Under the pieces are notes generated by a model. It was not told where the DNA came from. It saw nothing but the letters and a program-made list of their open reading frames with translations, and ran no database searches. From NCBI GenBank assembly GCA_937974245.1, contig CALJKV010000102.1, positions 1 to 64,000 of the forward strand: a DNA stretch of 64,000 nt, read 5' to 3'. Source of the stretch: an uncultured Chloroflexota bacterium. GTDB taxonomy: Bacteria; Chloroflexota; Anaerolineae; Aggregatilineales; Phototrophicaceae. Position numbers and translations under genes: made by a program. This document shows positions 1 through 8,576 of this stretch, piece after piece (position 1 is the stretch's first letter; every line of letters begins with the position of its first letter).

Positions 1-2
1 TC

Positions 3-68
3 TCCACCTGCACCGCCAAAGGGGACGACATCGGTCGTTACGTCATCTACAAAGAGCCGATTGATTAG
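3..68 (+). CDS. C-terminal end of an unidentified protein (partial)
   Basis: Only the last 21 codons of a reading frame are in the window. The frame closes at a TAG and is followed about 40 bases later by a strong intrinsic terminator, which supports a real gene end. The residues end in YVIYKEPID, which is too short to assign a family. The other two forward frames give less protein-like sequence, so this frame is preferred, but without the upstream part it stays tentative. Confidence 0.4.
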   Translation, partial: STCTAKGDDIGRYVIYKEPID

Positions 69-106
69 ACCCTTACACCAGAAGCTGGTGTTCGTGGTTG
101 GCAACC

Positions 107-136
107 AGCCCCTTCTACGGGGCTACTTTTATTTTG
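107..136 (+). terminator. Intrinsic terminator of the left-edge gene
   Basis: The six-base arms AGCCCC and GGGGCT (107-112 and 119-124) enclose a six-base loop and are followed by a T-rich tract (ACTTTTATTTT). It sits 39 bases after the stop of the partial gene, in the expected orientation. Confidence 0.75.
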
Positions 137-192
137 GGCCCTGGCAAGTAGACCGCAGACGACGCGCCGGGAGATAGTGGGGCTTGCGCCCG

Positions 193-221
193 TTGCCCCT
201 TCGGGCGGCTGGTGCTAGAAT
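193..221 (+). promoter_or_regulatory. Sigma70-type promoter for the SH3/CARDB lipoprotein gene
   Basis: TTGCCC (193-198) and TAGAAT (216-221) are separated by exactly 17 bases. Transcription would start near 228 and give a leader of about 100 bases before the ATG at 331. The 69-330 gap otherwise holds only the upstream terminator. Confidence 0.55.
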
Positions 222-330
222 CAGGGTATGTCGAGTAAAAAGCTGGGCGAAAAGAGCGGGAAATGTCATCCAGCTATCCGGGCATTTTAGCTCTTTTATT
301 CTTCACTTTCGCTCAAATGAGGGGGTTCTC

Positions 331-1476
331 ATGCGCTATCGTTTGTCCATACTCATACTACTGATCCTGCTGGTCGCAAGCGCCTGCAATCTATCCTCGC
401 AGGAGCCTACCGAATTTCCGCTTGATAACAATAATCCGCCGGCGGACACAGGCGGCAAACCGACTGTCACTATTGTCACGCCACAGGATGGCGGCGAAGC
501 GGTAGTCGGGCAGCAGATGTTCGTGACAGCCAACACCAGTGATGCGATAGGCGTCACCCGTGTGCAGCTCCTGGCAGACAACCAGATCGTGAAGACTGTT
601 TCGTCCGAATCAGCCACCGGGCAACAGCAGATGAACGTCCTGCTGGACTATACCCCGCGCACTGAGGGAACGGTCACACTTCAGGTCATCGCTTTTCGCG
701 GCGCGTTACAAAGTGATCCGGCTCAAATCGCGATTTCAGTACGGCAGCAGGCGCAGGTCACATCCCCCGCGGTACAACCGACGGGCCTACCGGCGATTGA
801 CCCCAATGACCCCACCTGCCGGGCACTCACCAACACCGGGCTCAACTTCCGTAGCGGGCCAGGGACAACCTATGCCGTTATTACCGTATTGCCTGCCGGT
901 AGTGTCGTGCCGATTATAGGGCGACTGGGGGATAATTCCTGGTGGCAGCTCCAGCGCGGAACCAGCATTGGATGGGTCAGCGCCTCGTATACCACCCAAT
1001 ATGGTTTATGTGGTTCCGTGCCGATTGCCGCGCCGCCGCCCTCCCCCACATCCAATGTGCCGACGAGCACACCCACGCCGACCACCACCCCAACACTCAC
1101 ACCGACATTGATTCCCAGCTTCACGCCCACGCCGGGCAAGCCGGATATTCTCGTCAGCGGTGTCAACGGGCCGGACACCATTACGCTGCCCAATGGAACA
1201 ACCGAATATACCATCACACTGACCAATACTGGCTCTGGCCCCAGCGGACAGTTTATTGTCAATGTGTCCATTGTCTCAACTGACCAATCGGCGGAAATTG
1301 GCGTCTCGAACCTCGACCCCGGCCAGAGTATCTCGCTCACCGTTGAATTGACATTCTCTGCCGCTGGAACCTATATCGTCCAGGCGGAAGCAGACAGCAC
1401 GCATGTGGTAGGCGAAATGAGTGAGGTGAATAACGTTGGTATCAAAACCAATGTGATCGTCCAGGCCGCGCCGTAG
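331..1476 (+). CDS. Secreted lipoprotein with Ig-like, SH3 and CARDB domains
   Basis: An exported cell-surface protein of 381 residues. The start at 331 is chosen because a GAGGGGG ribosome site precedes it and because it places a lipoprotein signal at the N terminus (hydrophobic residues 5-15, then ASAC with the lipidated Cys19). An upstream in-frame start at 184 would bury the signal. After the anchor come an Ig-like beta domain (about 45-140), a bacterial SH3 domain (about 160-235, with the LNFRSGPGT motif), a Pro/Thr linker (about 240-270), and a CARDB-type beta-sandwich (about 272-381). Such proteins usually bind cell wall or partner proteins. No catalytic motif is visible, so a structural or binding role is inferred. 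It has its own promoter and terminator. Confidence 0.8.
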   Translation: MRYRLSILILLILLVASACNLSSQEPTEFPLDNNNPPADTGGKPTVTIVTPQDGGEAVVGQQMFVTANTSDAIGVTRVQLLADNQIVKTVSSESATGQQQMNVLLDYTPRTEGTVTLQVIAFRGALQSDPAQIAISVRQQAQVTSPAVQPTGLPAIDPNDPTCRALTNTGLNFRSGPGTTYAVITVLPAGSVVPIIGRLGDNSWWQLQRGTSIGWVSASYTTQYGLCGSVPIAAPPPSPTSNVPTSTPTPTTTPTLTPTLIPSFTPTPGKPDILVSGVNGPDTITLPNGTTEYTITLTNTGSGPSGQFIVNVSIVSTDQSAEIGVSNLDPGQSISLTVELTFSAAGTYIVQAEADSTHVVGEMSEVNNVGIKTNVIVQAAP

Positions 1477-1510
1477 GCCGTAAGGGACATAAGTACACTT
1501 TCCCTGATCG

Positions 1511-1550
1511 GGGCAGTCCGAAGATAATCAGACTGCCCTGATTTAATTTC
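1511..1550 (+). terminator. Intrinsic terminator after the SH3/CARDB lipoprotein
   Basis: GGGCAGTC (1511-1518) pairs with GACTGCCC (1531-1538) across a 12-base loop, followed by TGATTTAATTT. It lies 35 bases after the lipoprotein stop and separates that gene from the glycosidase gene. Confidence 0.7.
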
Positions 1551-1574
1551 CCATGATTCTTCCCGGGGGAGATA

Positions 1575-2663
1575 ATGAACAAACGACTACTGATTTCCTG
1601 GCTGATGCTGCTCGCAGTTCCATTTTTCGGCGCGGTTACCTCCACTGCGGCACAGGATGAGACTGCCACACAATACGGTTTCTTCCCTTCTCCGCCGGAG
1701 CCTGCGCTTGACAGTATCCTCCAACACTTTACGGACATCGGCGAACACGCCAATTTCATCCTCTCGCAGCCGAATATTCCTTGGGAAGATTTCGTCAATG
1801 GGGTGGATATGGACACGCAAACCCGGACGGATACCCGGAATCTGGTGCAACTGGCGCACATCAACGGCCTGAGTGTAGTTTTCGTGATCGACCCGCTGAA
1901 CGGGCTGAACCGCCGCGAGTTCAGCGGGCTGCCCGCAGGCTGGACGGCGAACTTCAGTAACCCGGATGTGCGTGCCGCGTTCAGCAATTTTGCGGTGTGG
2001 ATTGCACGGGAATTCCAGCCGGATTACCTGGGGCTGGCCTCCGAGATCAACAGTTATGTGGACGCCTACCCGGACGATGCAGCCAACTATCTGAGCCTGT
2101 ATAACGAGGTTTACGCAGCAGTGAAAGCCGAATCGCCCGATACGCAGGTGTTTGTTACATTTCAGTGGGAAGACCTGAACAATCTGTGGCAGTTTGCGGC
2201 GGAAGGCAGAATGGCATTTGATACCAACTGGGATCAGATCGAGATGTTCGAGCCAAACCTGGATGTGTGGGCGATTTCAACTTATCCCTACGTTCCATTC
2301 CCATCCGGCACGAACATCCCCGGTGATTTTTATTCTGTTTTGCTGGAGAGAACCGACAAGCCGCTGGCGGTATCCGAGGGGGGTTATACGGCAAGGCCCG
2401 TTGGCCCGGTCAGCGGCACGCCGGAAGATCAGGCTGCGTTTTTGAACGCGGTACACGATCAGATTGGCTCACGACTCGTATTCTGGGCATACACCCTGCT
2501 CAATGATATAAACATGGATAGGTATGCCGAGTCCATGCAGGCACAGAACACCAGCGCAACCGACATCAACACATTGAGCATATTCCAGGCTATCGGGCTG
2601 CGCGAGGTGGACGGCACGCCCCGCCCCGCGCTCGATGTATGGGACAACTTCCGGCAAAAATAG
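1575..2663 (+). CDS. Secreted clan-A-like TIM-barrel glycoside hydrolase
   Basis: A 362-residue protein with a Sec signal peptide (hydrophobic residues 5-20, likely cleavage near TAAQ, about 24-27). The rest resembles a glycoside hydrolase clan A (beta/alpha)8 barrel of the arabinogalactanase/cellulase kind. Candidate acid/base Glu157 lies in LASEIN at the end of one strand, and candidate nucleophile Glu268 lies in PLAVSEGG. The Trp/Tyr-rich stretches between them suit a sugar-binding cleft. The substrate cannot be read from sequence; an extracellular glucan or galactan is a guess. The ATG follows a purine-rich GGGGGAGAT site. It is flanked by a terminator upstream and a separate promoter downstream, so it appears monocistronic. 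Confidence 0.65.
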   Translation: MNKRLLISWLMLLAVPFFGAVTSTAAQDETATQYGFFPSPPEPALDSILQHFTDIGEHANFILSQPNIPWEDFVNGVDMDTQTRTDTRNLVQLAHINGLSVVFVIDPLNGLNRREFSGLPAGWTANFSNPDVRAAFSNFAVWIAREFQPDYLGLASEINSYVDAYPDDAANYLSLYNEVYAAVKAESPDTQVFVTFQWEDLNNLWQFAAEGRMAFDTNWDQIEMFEPNLDVWAISTYPYVPFPSGTNIPGDFYSVLLERTDKPLAVSEGGYTARPVGPVSGTPEDQAAFLNAVHDQIGSRLVFWAYTLLNDINMDRYAESMQAQNTSATDINTLSIFQAIGLREVDGTPRPALDVWDNFRQK

Positions 2664-2707
2664 ACACTTCGGGTTAGTCGAGTTGCCATTTTGCTATCTG
2701 CTTCAGA

Positions 2708-2736
2708 TTGCCTGAAAACAGACATCACTATACAAT
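2708..2736 (+). promoter_or_regulatory. Promoter predicting a leaderless transcript
   Basis: TTGCCT (2708-2713), a 17-base spacer and TACAAT (2731-2736) form a good sigma70-like promoter. The expected start of transcription, about seven bases on, falls at or next to the ATG at 2744. No ribosome site precedes that ATG, so the mRNA would be leaderless. Confidence 0.55.
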
Positions 2737-2743
2737 GGGGCTT

Positions 2744-5700
2744 ATGGCGACACGAGTATTGATCCTACACCAAAAGCTGGTTTTTGCGGTCACACTCAAA
2801 CAGGCTCTGGAGCAAACCGGCGCATTTGAGGTGCATCCGTTTACGACGATTCAGGCTACCCTGGAATACCTGCGCGAGCATCCCCAGGACGTGGCTCTGG
2901 TTGACTTCACGCTGCCAGATATAACCGACGCACAGCTTGTACACTGGCTGCGCGGCACACAGCCCGATCTGGCAATCATCGCCAGCCCCCGGCCCGCTGA
3001 TGCCGAAGCAATCATGGCGGCGCTCAAAATTCAGGGGATGGTCAATGCGCCGTTCACGGCACGTGACATTATCCCGCTGTTGGAAGGTGCGATTGACGCA
3101 GTACAGCACGATTTATCGCTGCCGACGACACGTCCGCTAAGCGATCCCCCGGTCCAACCGCCGCAAGAAAAAACCCGTCAATCGGGTGATACAGCACCAC
3201 CGCCACCTCCGGTAGACCCGCAGTCTGGGCATACGCGCAAGCTGGGAGAGGACGTCGAGCCGAGTCGTCCGGCAACAAAACCGATACCTCCAACACCTAT
3301 CGGAAAAACCCGCACCCTGGATAACTTCGAGCCTGAAATACCGGATGAGGCCTACCCACCGGAATATGGGGCAACCCGGCGGTTGGAAGATTCACCCCCG
3401 CCGCAGGCCGGTCAGCACAATATCTACCGAACACGCCAACTGGATGAACCCCCTGTGGAAGAGGGCGATACACCCGCAGTTCCAACGCGGGATTCCGAGG
3501 CAGCACGACAGTTCCTGGTGACATCCAGCGCACCTGGAATTGACAACTTATTCGACGATGTATTGGATGTAATTGACGCCGAAATTGGACCGGAAGACGA
3601 CAGGGAAGAAGCTGAAGGTAAGCCGGAGGCGACTCGTGACGATCCTTTCAAAGGAATGATTAAGTCCCTCAGCCGGGAAGAGCCCGGCTCACGGCTGCCA
3701 GAACGCCAAAAACAAGGGATGGACTTTACCTATACGTCCGGCATGGATAACGTTCTGCGCGAGATTGCACGGACGAAAACCGGCACACTGGATGATTCCA
3801 ATTTACGTGATGCCGGCACGCCAGATGAGCTGGAACTCGACACGTTTGAAAAGTTGGCACAAGAAGAACCACCCATGCCCACGCTGGAAGACAGTGGGAC
3901 GATTGGTGATTTGATGGTGGGTATTTCCGACCACCAATTCCGCAATGTGCTGGCGCTGCTGCGAGGCGAAGAACCGTCTATGAGCAGCGACGAAGCTGAA
4001 CGTGCGACAATTGAGGAAGCATTTGCCGGGGTTTTCTGGCCGAACCAGCAGGGTGAAGACCAACCGCCCCCACCGCCGACTTTGCCCGAAGAACTCCCAG
4101 TCATGGAGGTCACACAAGAATCAACCGCTGGATTCCGCCAGGCGTTTGATCGCATGGAATATGTTGATTCTTTCGATGATGAAGCTGGCGACGCGACTGT
4201 CCCCCAGCTTATTCTGGAAACCGCGCTTGATGAATCCACACCGCCCGAAAATTTCTCGTTAAATCGTCTGATTGACGATATTGATGCACGGCTTTCCATC
4301 CACAAACTGGCAATTCGCGGGCTGCCCTCCTGGGGACAGGATACCGGCGCATTTCGCTCGGTGGATACAGAAGGTATCCGTGAACCGGATTTCCTGCCAA
4401 CAGACCTGCCGCCAGGCGAAATCATAACCCCCGATTTACTACGCATGGATGAATCATTCGAGGAAGATGACGGCGCGTTTACGACGCGACCTTCGTCAGT
4501 CACCAGGCATACACTGGAGGAACAGGCAGAACTTTCGTCCGCCACGTTGGAATGGATGGATGAGGAACACACGGCTGAGACGCTGCTCTCACAAACGGTG
4601 TCAGAAGATGAATCTCAAGCTGCCGAAGATGACCTGCTCGATATGATTGAAGCTGAAGATGAACCGGTATGGCATGATGAAACTCCGGCCCCCGAACCAA
4701 CCGTCCTGATGGAGGTTGAGCCAGCCGGTGCCGAAGATGACCTGTTCGATATGATTGAGGCCGAAGATGAACCGGCATGGCATGATGAGCCTCCGGCCCC
4801 CGAACCAACCGCCATGATGGAGGTTGAGCCAGAGACCGCTGCTTTTGCAGATGAACCCAGCCAGGAATATGTCGCGCCAGAACTGCCGGAATGGATGGAT
4901 GACAGCGAGTACATGGCAGGTGAAGCAGATACGGTATTTGACGGGTATGGCCGTTTTGATGATGTCCCGGACTACGATGATGGATACACCAGGCCAGAGG
5001 ACGTTCCAAGTGAAACCGGCATGGAAGCCGAAGAGGAGACATGGGCGGAAGCCCCTCAACCACCAGGCTATGATGAGAATACCTGGCTAAAACCGCTGCT
5101 GGAAATACCGGAGGCAGCACCAGAAGAAGAAGCAGAATATCTACAAGCGCCGCTACCGGCACAGCAGGAAGAAGAAGCGGAATATCCAGAATTCCTGGAA
5201 ACGTTCGCCCCTGTCCTGCCTGAACCCGAAATGGCTAGACCTGAGGATATTTTTGATACCTGGGATGAGCCAGATATCGAGGACTCCGAAACTGTCACTC
5301 GGCCACTGGAAATACCTGCCGCTAAGCCGGATAGTGAGATTCACGCGGCCTGGGATGTGGCCGCGCATGAGGAAGCAGGGTCTTCGACTCAGCCTATTGA
5401 AGCGGTGGATCGTTGGGATAATGAGCGCGAAACCGGCACGATGGACGCCCCGGATGCGACGCCCGATTCGAATGTGGCGCAGCTGGCGGTAAGCCTGACG
5501 CAGGCTTCACTTGAGTTGAGTGCTGAGGCGACGCTGCTGACCCATGCAGGCGAAATCATCGCCTACGCCGGGCATTTATCGCCGGAGGATATTGAGGAAT
5601 TACGGACAGCTATTGAAAATGATTGGGATGCACAGCCAGAAGGTGCGCGAATCCGCTTTGTGACGCTGCCGAGCAGTGGCAAAGACTTCATGCTGTACTC

Positions 5701-6265
5701 TATTCTCACAAAAAGCGATCTGACGCTCTCAATGATTTTCGGCGGTTCAACCCCGCTGCGTGTAATCCGCAAACAGGGACAAATCCTCGCTAATGCGCTC
5801 CGCTCTGTCCCGGATGTACCTGCGCCGCCGCCTGCTGCCATGCTGCCCCCCGCCCCGCTGAAGCCCGTGCCAGCGCCGCAGGTTCCGGCGCTGGTTGACA
5901 CAGTGGTGCGCGTTCCCTATTCGTATGTGTGGCTGCTGCGCGACCCAACCGAGTCCCTGACCGATGCCGCAGCTCAGGCCATCATCAGCGGCTTAACTTT
6001 ACAGTTAAATGAGCAGGACTGGCGCATTGTCATGCTCCAGGTACATGAGGATTTTGTCTATTTGCTGGCGGAAGTCCCTGGCGAAACCCCACCCAACCTG
6101 GTTATGACTGAACTCAAACAGCGGTCTGCGGATATCGCCCGCGCCCAGATGCCCGATATTGATACCCAGACGTTGTGGGCGGATAGCTACCTGATTCTGA
6201 CACCGGGGCGCGAACTGGCTGCCGAAGAAATCCTGGAATTTGTCAATTTCCAACGGATGTTGTGA
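2744..6265 (+). CDS. Degenerate receiver, acidic linker, Roadblock and inactive Y1-transposase-like protein
   Basis: A 1173-residue soluble multidomain protein. Residues 1-120 have the response-regulator receiver fold with Asp54 (VDFTLPD), but the acidic pair is replaced by HQ (9-10) and the conserved KP lysine is missing, so phosphorylation is doubtful. Residues about 125-905 are low-complexity, Pro/Glu/Asp-rich and probably disordered, with short recurring motifs and a perfect-length 36-residue tandem repeat. Residues about 912-1025 resemble a Roadblock/LC7 domain. Residues 1055-1173 resemble the IS200/IS605 Y1 transposase fold, but the HxH motif is FVY and the catalytic Tyr position reads EFVNFQ, so it should be inactive. 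Roadblock and receiver domains suggest a scaffold in polarity or small-GTPase signalling; this is inference. Alternative start: ATG 2735. Confidence 0.75.
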   Translation: MATRVLILHQKLVFAVTLKQALEQTGAFEVHPFTTIQATLEYLREHPQDVALVDFTLPDITDAQLVHWLRGTQPDLAIIASPRPADAEAIMAALKIQGMVNAPFTARDIIPLLEGAIDAVQHDLSLPTTRPLSDPPVQPPQEKTRQSGDTAPPPPPVDPQSGHTRKLGEDVEPSRPATKPIPPTPIGKTRTLDNFEPEIPDEAYPPEYGATRRLEDSPPPQAGQHNIYRTRQLDEPPVEEGDTPAVPTRDSEAARQFLVTSSAPGIDNLFDDVLDVIDAEIGPEDDREEAEGKPEATRDDPFKGMIKSLSREEPGSRLPERQKQGMDFTYTSGMDNVLREIARTKTGTLDDSNLRDAGTPDELELDTFEKLAQEEPPMPTLEDSGTIGDLMVGISDHQFRNVLALLRGEEPSMSSDEAERATIEEAFAGVFWPNQQGEDQPPPPPTLPEELPVMEVTQESTAGFRQAFDRMEYVDSFDDEAGDATVPQLILETALDESTPPENFSLNRLIDDIDARLSIHKLAIRGLPSWGQDTGAFRSVDTEGIREPDFLPTDLPPGEIITPDLLRMDESFEEDDGAFTTRPSSVTRHTLEEQAELSSATLEWMDEEHTAETLLSQTVSEDESQAAEDDLLDMIEAEDEPVWHDETPAPEPTVLMEVEPAGAEDDLFDMIEAEDEPAWHDEPPAPEPTAMMEVEPETAAFADEPSQEYVAPELPEWMDDSEYMAGEADTVFDGYGRFDDVPDYDDGYTRPEDVPSETGMEAEEETWAEAPQPPGYDENTWLKPLLEIPEAAPEEEAEYLQAPLPAQQEEEAEYPEFLETFAPVLPEPEMARPEDIFDTWDEPDIEDSETVTRPLEIPAAKPDSEIHAAWDVAAHEEAGSSTQPIEAVDRWDNERETGTMDAPDATPDSNVAQLAVSLTQASLELSAEATLLTHAGEIIAYAGHLSPEDIEELRTAIENDWDAQPEGARIRFVTLPSSGKDFMLYSILTKSDLTLSMIFGGSTPLRVIRKQGQILANALRSVPDVPAPPPAAMLPPAPLKPVPAPQVPALVDTVVRVPYSYVWLLRDPTESLTDAAAQAIISGLTLQLNEQDWRIVMLQVHEDFVYLLAEVPGETPPNLVMTELKQRSADIARAQMPDIDTQTLWADSYLILTPGRELAAEEILEFVNFQRML
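4622..4837 (+). repeat. 108-bp tandem repeat inside the acidic linker (two copies)
   Basis: Two adjacent copies, 4622-4729 and 4730-4837, each encode 36 residues beginning AEDDL and containing DMIEAEDEP and PAPEPT. The copies differ at a few codons, which suggests a recent in-frame duplication within the disordered region and not a mobile element. Confidence 0.85.
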
Positions 6266-6299
6266 GTCGCCTGCGCACCAGAACTGTGAATTTCGATAA

Positions 6300-6326
6300 A
6301 TGCCTCCGGTGACGGGGGCATTTTGA
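6300..6326 (+). terminator. Intrinsic terminator after the receiver/Roadblock gene
   Basis: ATGCCTCCG (6300-6308) pairs with CGGGGGCAT (6313-6321, one T-G pair) around a GTGA loop, followed by TTTTGAT. It lies 34 bases past the stop codon. Confidence 0.7.
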
Positions 6327-6362
6327 TAAGCGTTTTATTGATCAGGGAAAAGGAGTTTGATG

Positions 6363-6788
6363 ATGGCAAAACCTAACAAAACATCCCCTACCAACCAGGG
6401 CGTTGAGGATTTCCTCAACAGTGTCGAGCATGACAAACGCCGGGAGGATAGTTTCATTGTCCTCAAGTTGATGCAAGAAGTCACTGGTATGGAACCGATA
6501 ATGTGGGGGGACAGCATCGTCGGGTTTGGCAGCTATCACTATAAGTACGTCACCGGTCGTGAAGGCGACATGCCCCTGGTCGGGTTTTCGCCACGCAAGC
6601 AAAGCCTGACCCTGTATATCATGGCCGGTTTTGACCAGTACGACACGCTGATGAGCAAACTCGGCAAATACACAACCGGGAAGGCTTGCCTTTATATCAA
6701 AAAGATTGAGGATGTGGACATGGACGTGCTGAGAGAACTGGTCAAGGCATCGTTTGAACACATGGCGGAGTCCAACAAGCCGGGGTAA
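6363..6788 (+). CDS. DUF1801-family protein
   Basis: A 141-residue cytoplasmic protein of the DUF1801 (YdhG-like) family, recognised by FLNSVEHDKRREDS near the N terminus, MWGDSIVGFG in the middle and the GKACLYIKKIEDVD segment near the C terminus. The family is widespread, with no established biochemical function. Three start codons lie in a row (TTG 6357, ATG 6360, ATG 6363). The AAAGGAG site at 6349-6355 is best spaced for 6363. It stands alone between the terminator at 6300 and the next operon. Confidence 0.8.
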   Translation: MAKPNKTSPTNQGVEDFLNSVEHDKRREDSFIVLKLMQEVTGMEPIMWGDSIVGFGSYHYKYVTGREGDMPLVGFSPRKQSLTLYIMAGFDQYDTLMSKLGKYTTGKACLYIKKIEDVDMDVLRELVKASFEHMAESNKPG

Positions 6789-6854
6789 GCTAACCGTGTA
6801 GGCTGTACAGCTTCAACAAATAATTACGTCTTTTGAAAGAGAGAACAGCATTTT

Positions 6855-8216
6855 ATGGTATTTCGTATCGGTTCAGCGGAAGGATTTTACGGTGACAATG
6901 TACTGAGCGCCCTGCCGATGATTCGCGGCGGGCATGTCGATGCGATCTGCTTCGAGGCTTTGGCGGAACTCACGTTGGCGATTCTGCAAAAAGACCGGAT
7001 GAAAGACCCCTCACGCGGCTATACCTTCGATATTGATCTGATCGCCCGCAAAGTGCTGCCCGAAGCCTTCGCCCGCAAAATTCCGCTGATTACCAACGGC
7101 GGCGGCCTGAACCCACAAGGCGCAGGGGAAAAAGTGCGCCAGATTGCTGAGCAGTTGGGTCTAACGGGCTGCAAAATCGCGGTGGTTTCCGGGGATAATG
7201 TGCTGGATAGGCTGGACGACCTGCAAGCGGCGGGCGAGCCATTGGCGAATCTCGATACCGGACAGCCAGTGACGGAGGCACAGAATCAGTTCTGGGTGAC
7301 AGGTAATGTCTACCTGGGTGCAGCGCCGATTGTGGAAGCTCTGCAAAGTGGCGCGGACATGGTGATTACAGGCCGTGTAGCCGACCCGTGTCTGTATCTC
7401 GCGCCGCTGGTGGCTCATTACGGTTGGGGTTGGGATGAGTGGGACAAACTGGCATCAGGCATCGTGGCCGGACATCTGCTGGAATGCACCGGGCAGGTAG
7501 TGGGGGGCAACAGCCTGGCGTCTATTAATCATATTGCCGGAACGGACATGCACAACCTGGGCTATCCTATCGCGGAAGTCGAGCCCGATGGCAGTTTCGT
7601 TCTGACAAAAACACCGGGCATGAACGGGCATGTCACACCGGAAACCGTGAAAGAACAGCTTCTCTATGAAGTCCACGACCCGGGCAACTATATCACGCCG
7701 GATGTGGTGGCGAATTTCACCACGCTGCGGTTAGCGCATATCGGCAAAGACCGGGTTGCTGTCTCCGGTGTGACCGGCAAGCCACGCCCGGAAAAACTTA
7801 AACTCAATCTCAACCGGCTGGAAGGTTATTCCCGCGAGCTAATCTATACCATCGGGTGGCCGGAAGCCTGGCGCAAGTTCGAGCAGATGAAAGGCATGAT
7901 GCACGCCGCCTGGGAAGGGCTACCGATCCAGCGCATTGCCTATAGTTTCCTGGGCGTCAACAGCCTGTACGGTTCTGTGGCCGACCTACCGGACGACCCG
8001 CTGGAATTGATCGTGCGGGTGATGTTCACCGCGCCGGATGCCGACACCCTCAAGACAGCGGTACGGCGGCTGATGAACGATGGACTCAGCGGCCCAGCGG
8101 GACTGGGTATTTCCGGCACAACAATTGGTCAGGATGCCAGACCAATCATTGGACTCTGGCCGACACTCGTCGGACGCGATAAAGTTACACCATGCGTGGA
8201 ATACTACGAGGTGTGA
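6855..8216 (+). CDS. AtuA/DUF1446-family protein
   Basis: A 453-residue protein of the DUF1446 family, named after AtuA of the acyclic-terpene utilisation cluster of Pseudomonas. Supporting segments are GSAEGFYGDN at residues 5-14, PLITNGGGLNPQGAG, the VITGRVADPCLYLAPL stretch and ECTGQVVGGN. The molecular activity of AtuA has not been settled, and DUF1446 genes also occur near acyl-CoA carboxylases outside terpene pathways. This protein lacks the C-terminal extension found in full-length AtuA; that piece is encoded separately by the next gene. The start follows a GAAAGAGAGAAC purine stretch. It is the first gene of a compact operon reaching 11649. Confidence 0.8.
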   Translation: MVFRIGSAEGFYGDNVLSALPMIRGGHVDAICFEALAELTLAILQKDRMKDPSRGYTFDIDLIARKVLPEAFARKIPLITNGGGLNPQGAGEKVRQIAEQLGLTGCKIAVVSGDNVLDRLDDLQAAGEPLANLDTGQPVTEAQNQFWVTGNVYLGAAPIVEALQSGADMVITGRVADPCLYLAPLVAHYGWGWDEWDKLASGIVAGHLLECTGQVVGGNSLASINHIAGTDMHNLGYPIAEVEPDGSFVLTKTPGMNGHVTPETVKEQLLYEVHDPGNYITPDVVANFTTLRLAHIGKDRVAVSGVTGKPRPEKLKLNLNRLEGYSRELIYTIGWPEAWRKFEQMKGMMHAAWEGLPIQRIAYSFLGVNSLYGSVADLPDDPLELIVRVMFTAPDADTLKTAVRRLMNDGLSGPAGLGISGTTIGQDARPIIGLWPTLVGRDKVTPCVEYYEV

Positions 8217-8261
8217 TTCACCTGAGTACATCAATTTGACCGCTTTGAGAGACACTCTATC

Positions 8262-8576
8262 ATGCCAAAACGACTGTATGATCTTGCTTATGGACGCGCA
8301 GGCGATAAAGGCAATATCGCCAATATCAGCGTGATCGCCCGCACCCCTGCCGCTTACCGGGACATCAAAGCTCACCTCACGGCTGAACGGGTGAAAACGC
8401 ACCTGGGCGACCTGGTACAGGGCGAGGTTGTGCGCTATGAAATGGACAACATTGAAGCGCTGAACTTTGTGTGTTATGAGGCGCTGGATGGCGGCGGCAC
8501 ACGCTCATTGCGAATAGATGGACTGGGCAAAGCACTGGCCGGGGCGCTTCTGGCTATGGAATGGGAAAGCGCATGA
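8262..8576 (+). CDS. AtuA C-terminal ferredoxin-fold-like protein
   Basis: A 104-residue protein matching the small alpha/beta domain that follows DUF1446 in full-length AtuA proteins (LYDLAYGRAGDKGNIANISV and VCYEALDGGGTRSLRIDG). Here it is a separate gene 45 bases after the DUF1446 gene, so the two products very likely work as a complex. Its stop overlaps the start of the next gene in an ATGA arrangement, implying translational coupling. Confidence 0.75.
   Translation: MPKRLYDLAYGRAGDKGNIANISVIARTPAAYRDIKAHLTAERVKTHLGDLVQGEVVRYEMDNIEALNFVCYEALDGGGTRSLRIDGLGKALAGALLAMEWESA

Noticed and set aside
1021..1140. CRISPR-like or satellite repeat in the CCCACGCCGACC region
   Set aside because: It is low-complexity coding sequence for the Pro/Thr linker of the lipoprotein, without spacers or regular repeat units.
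3730..5162. Long minus-strand open frames (up to 280 codons) opposite the acidic linker
   Set aside because: Their Ser-rich or His/Arg-rich low-complexity products mirror the Glu/Asp/Pro codons of the plus strand; no ribosome site or domain is seen.
5906..6265. A live IS200/IS605 insertion
   Set aside because: The domain is fused in frame to a signalling protein, lacks the HUH and Tyr residues, and no subterminal hairpins flank it.
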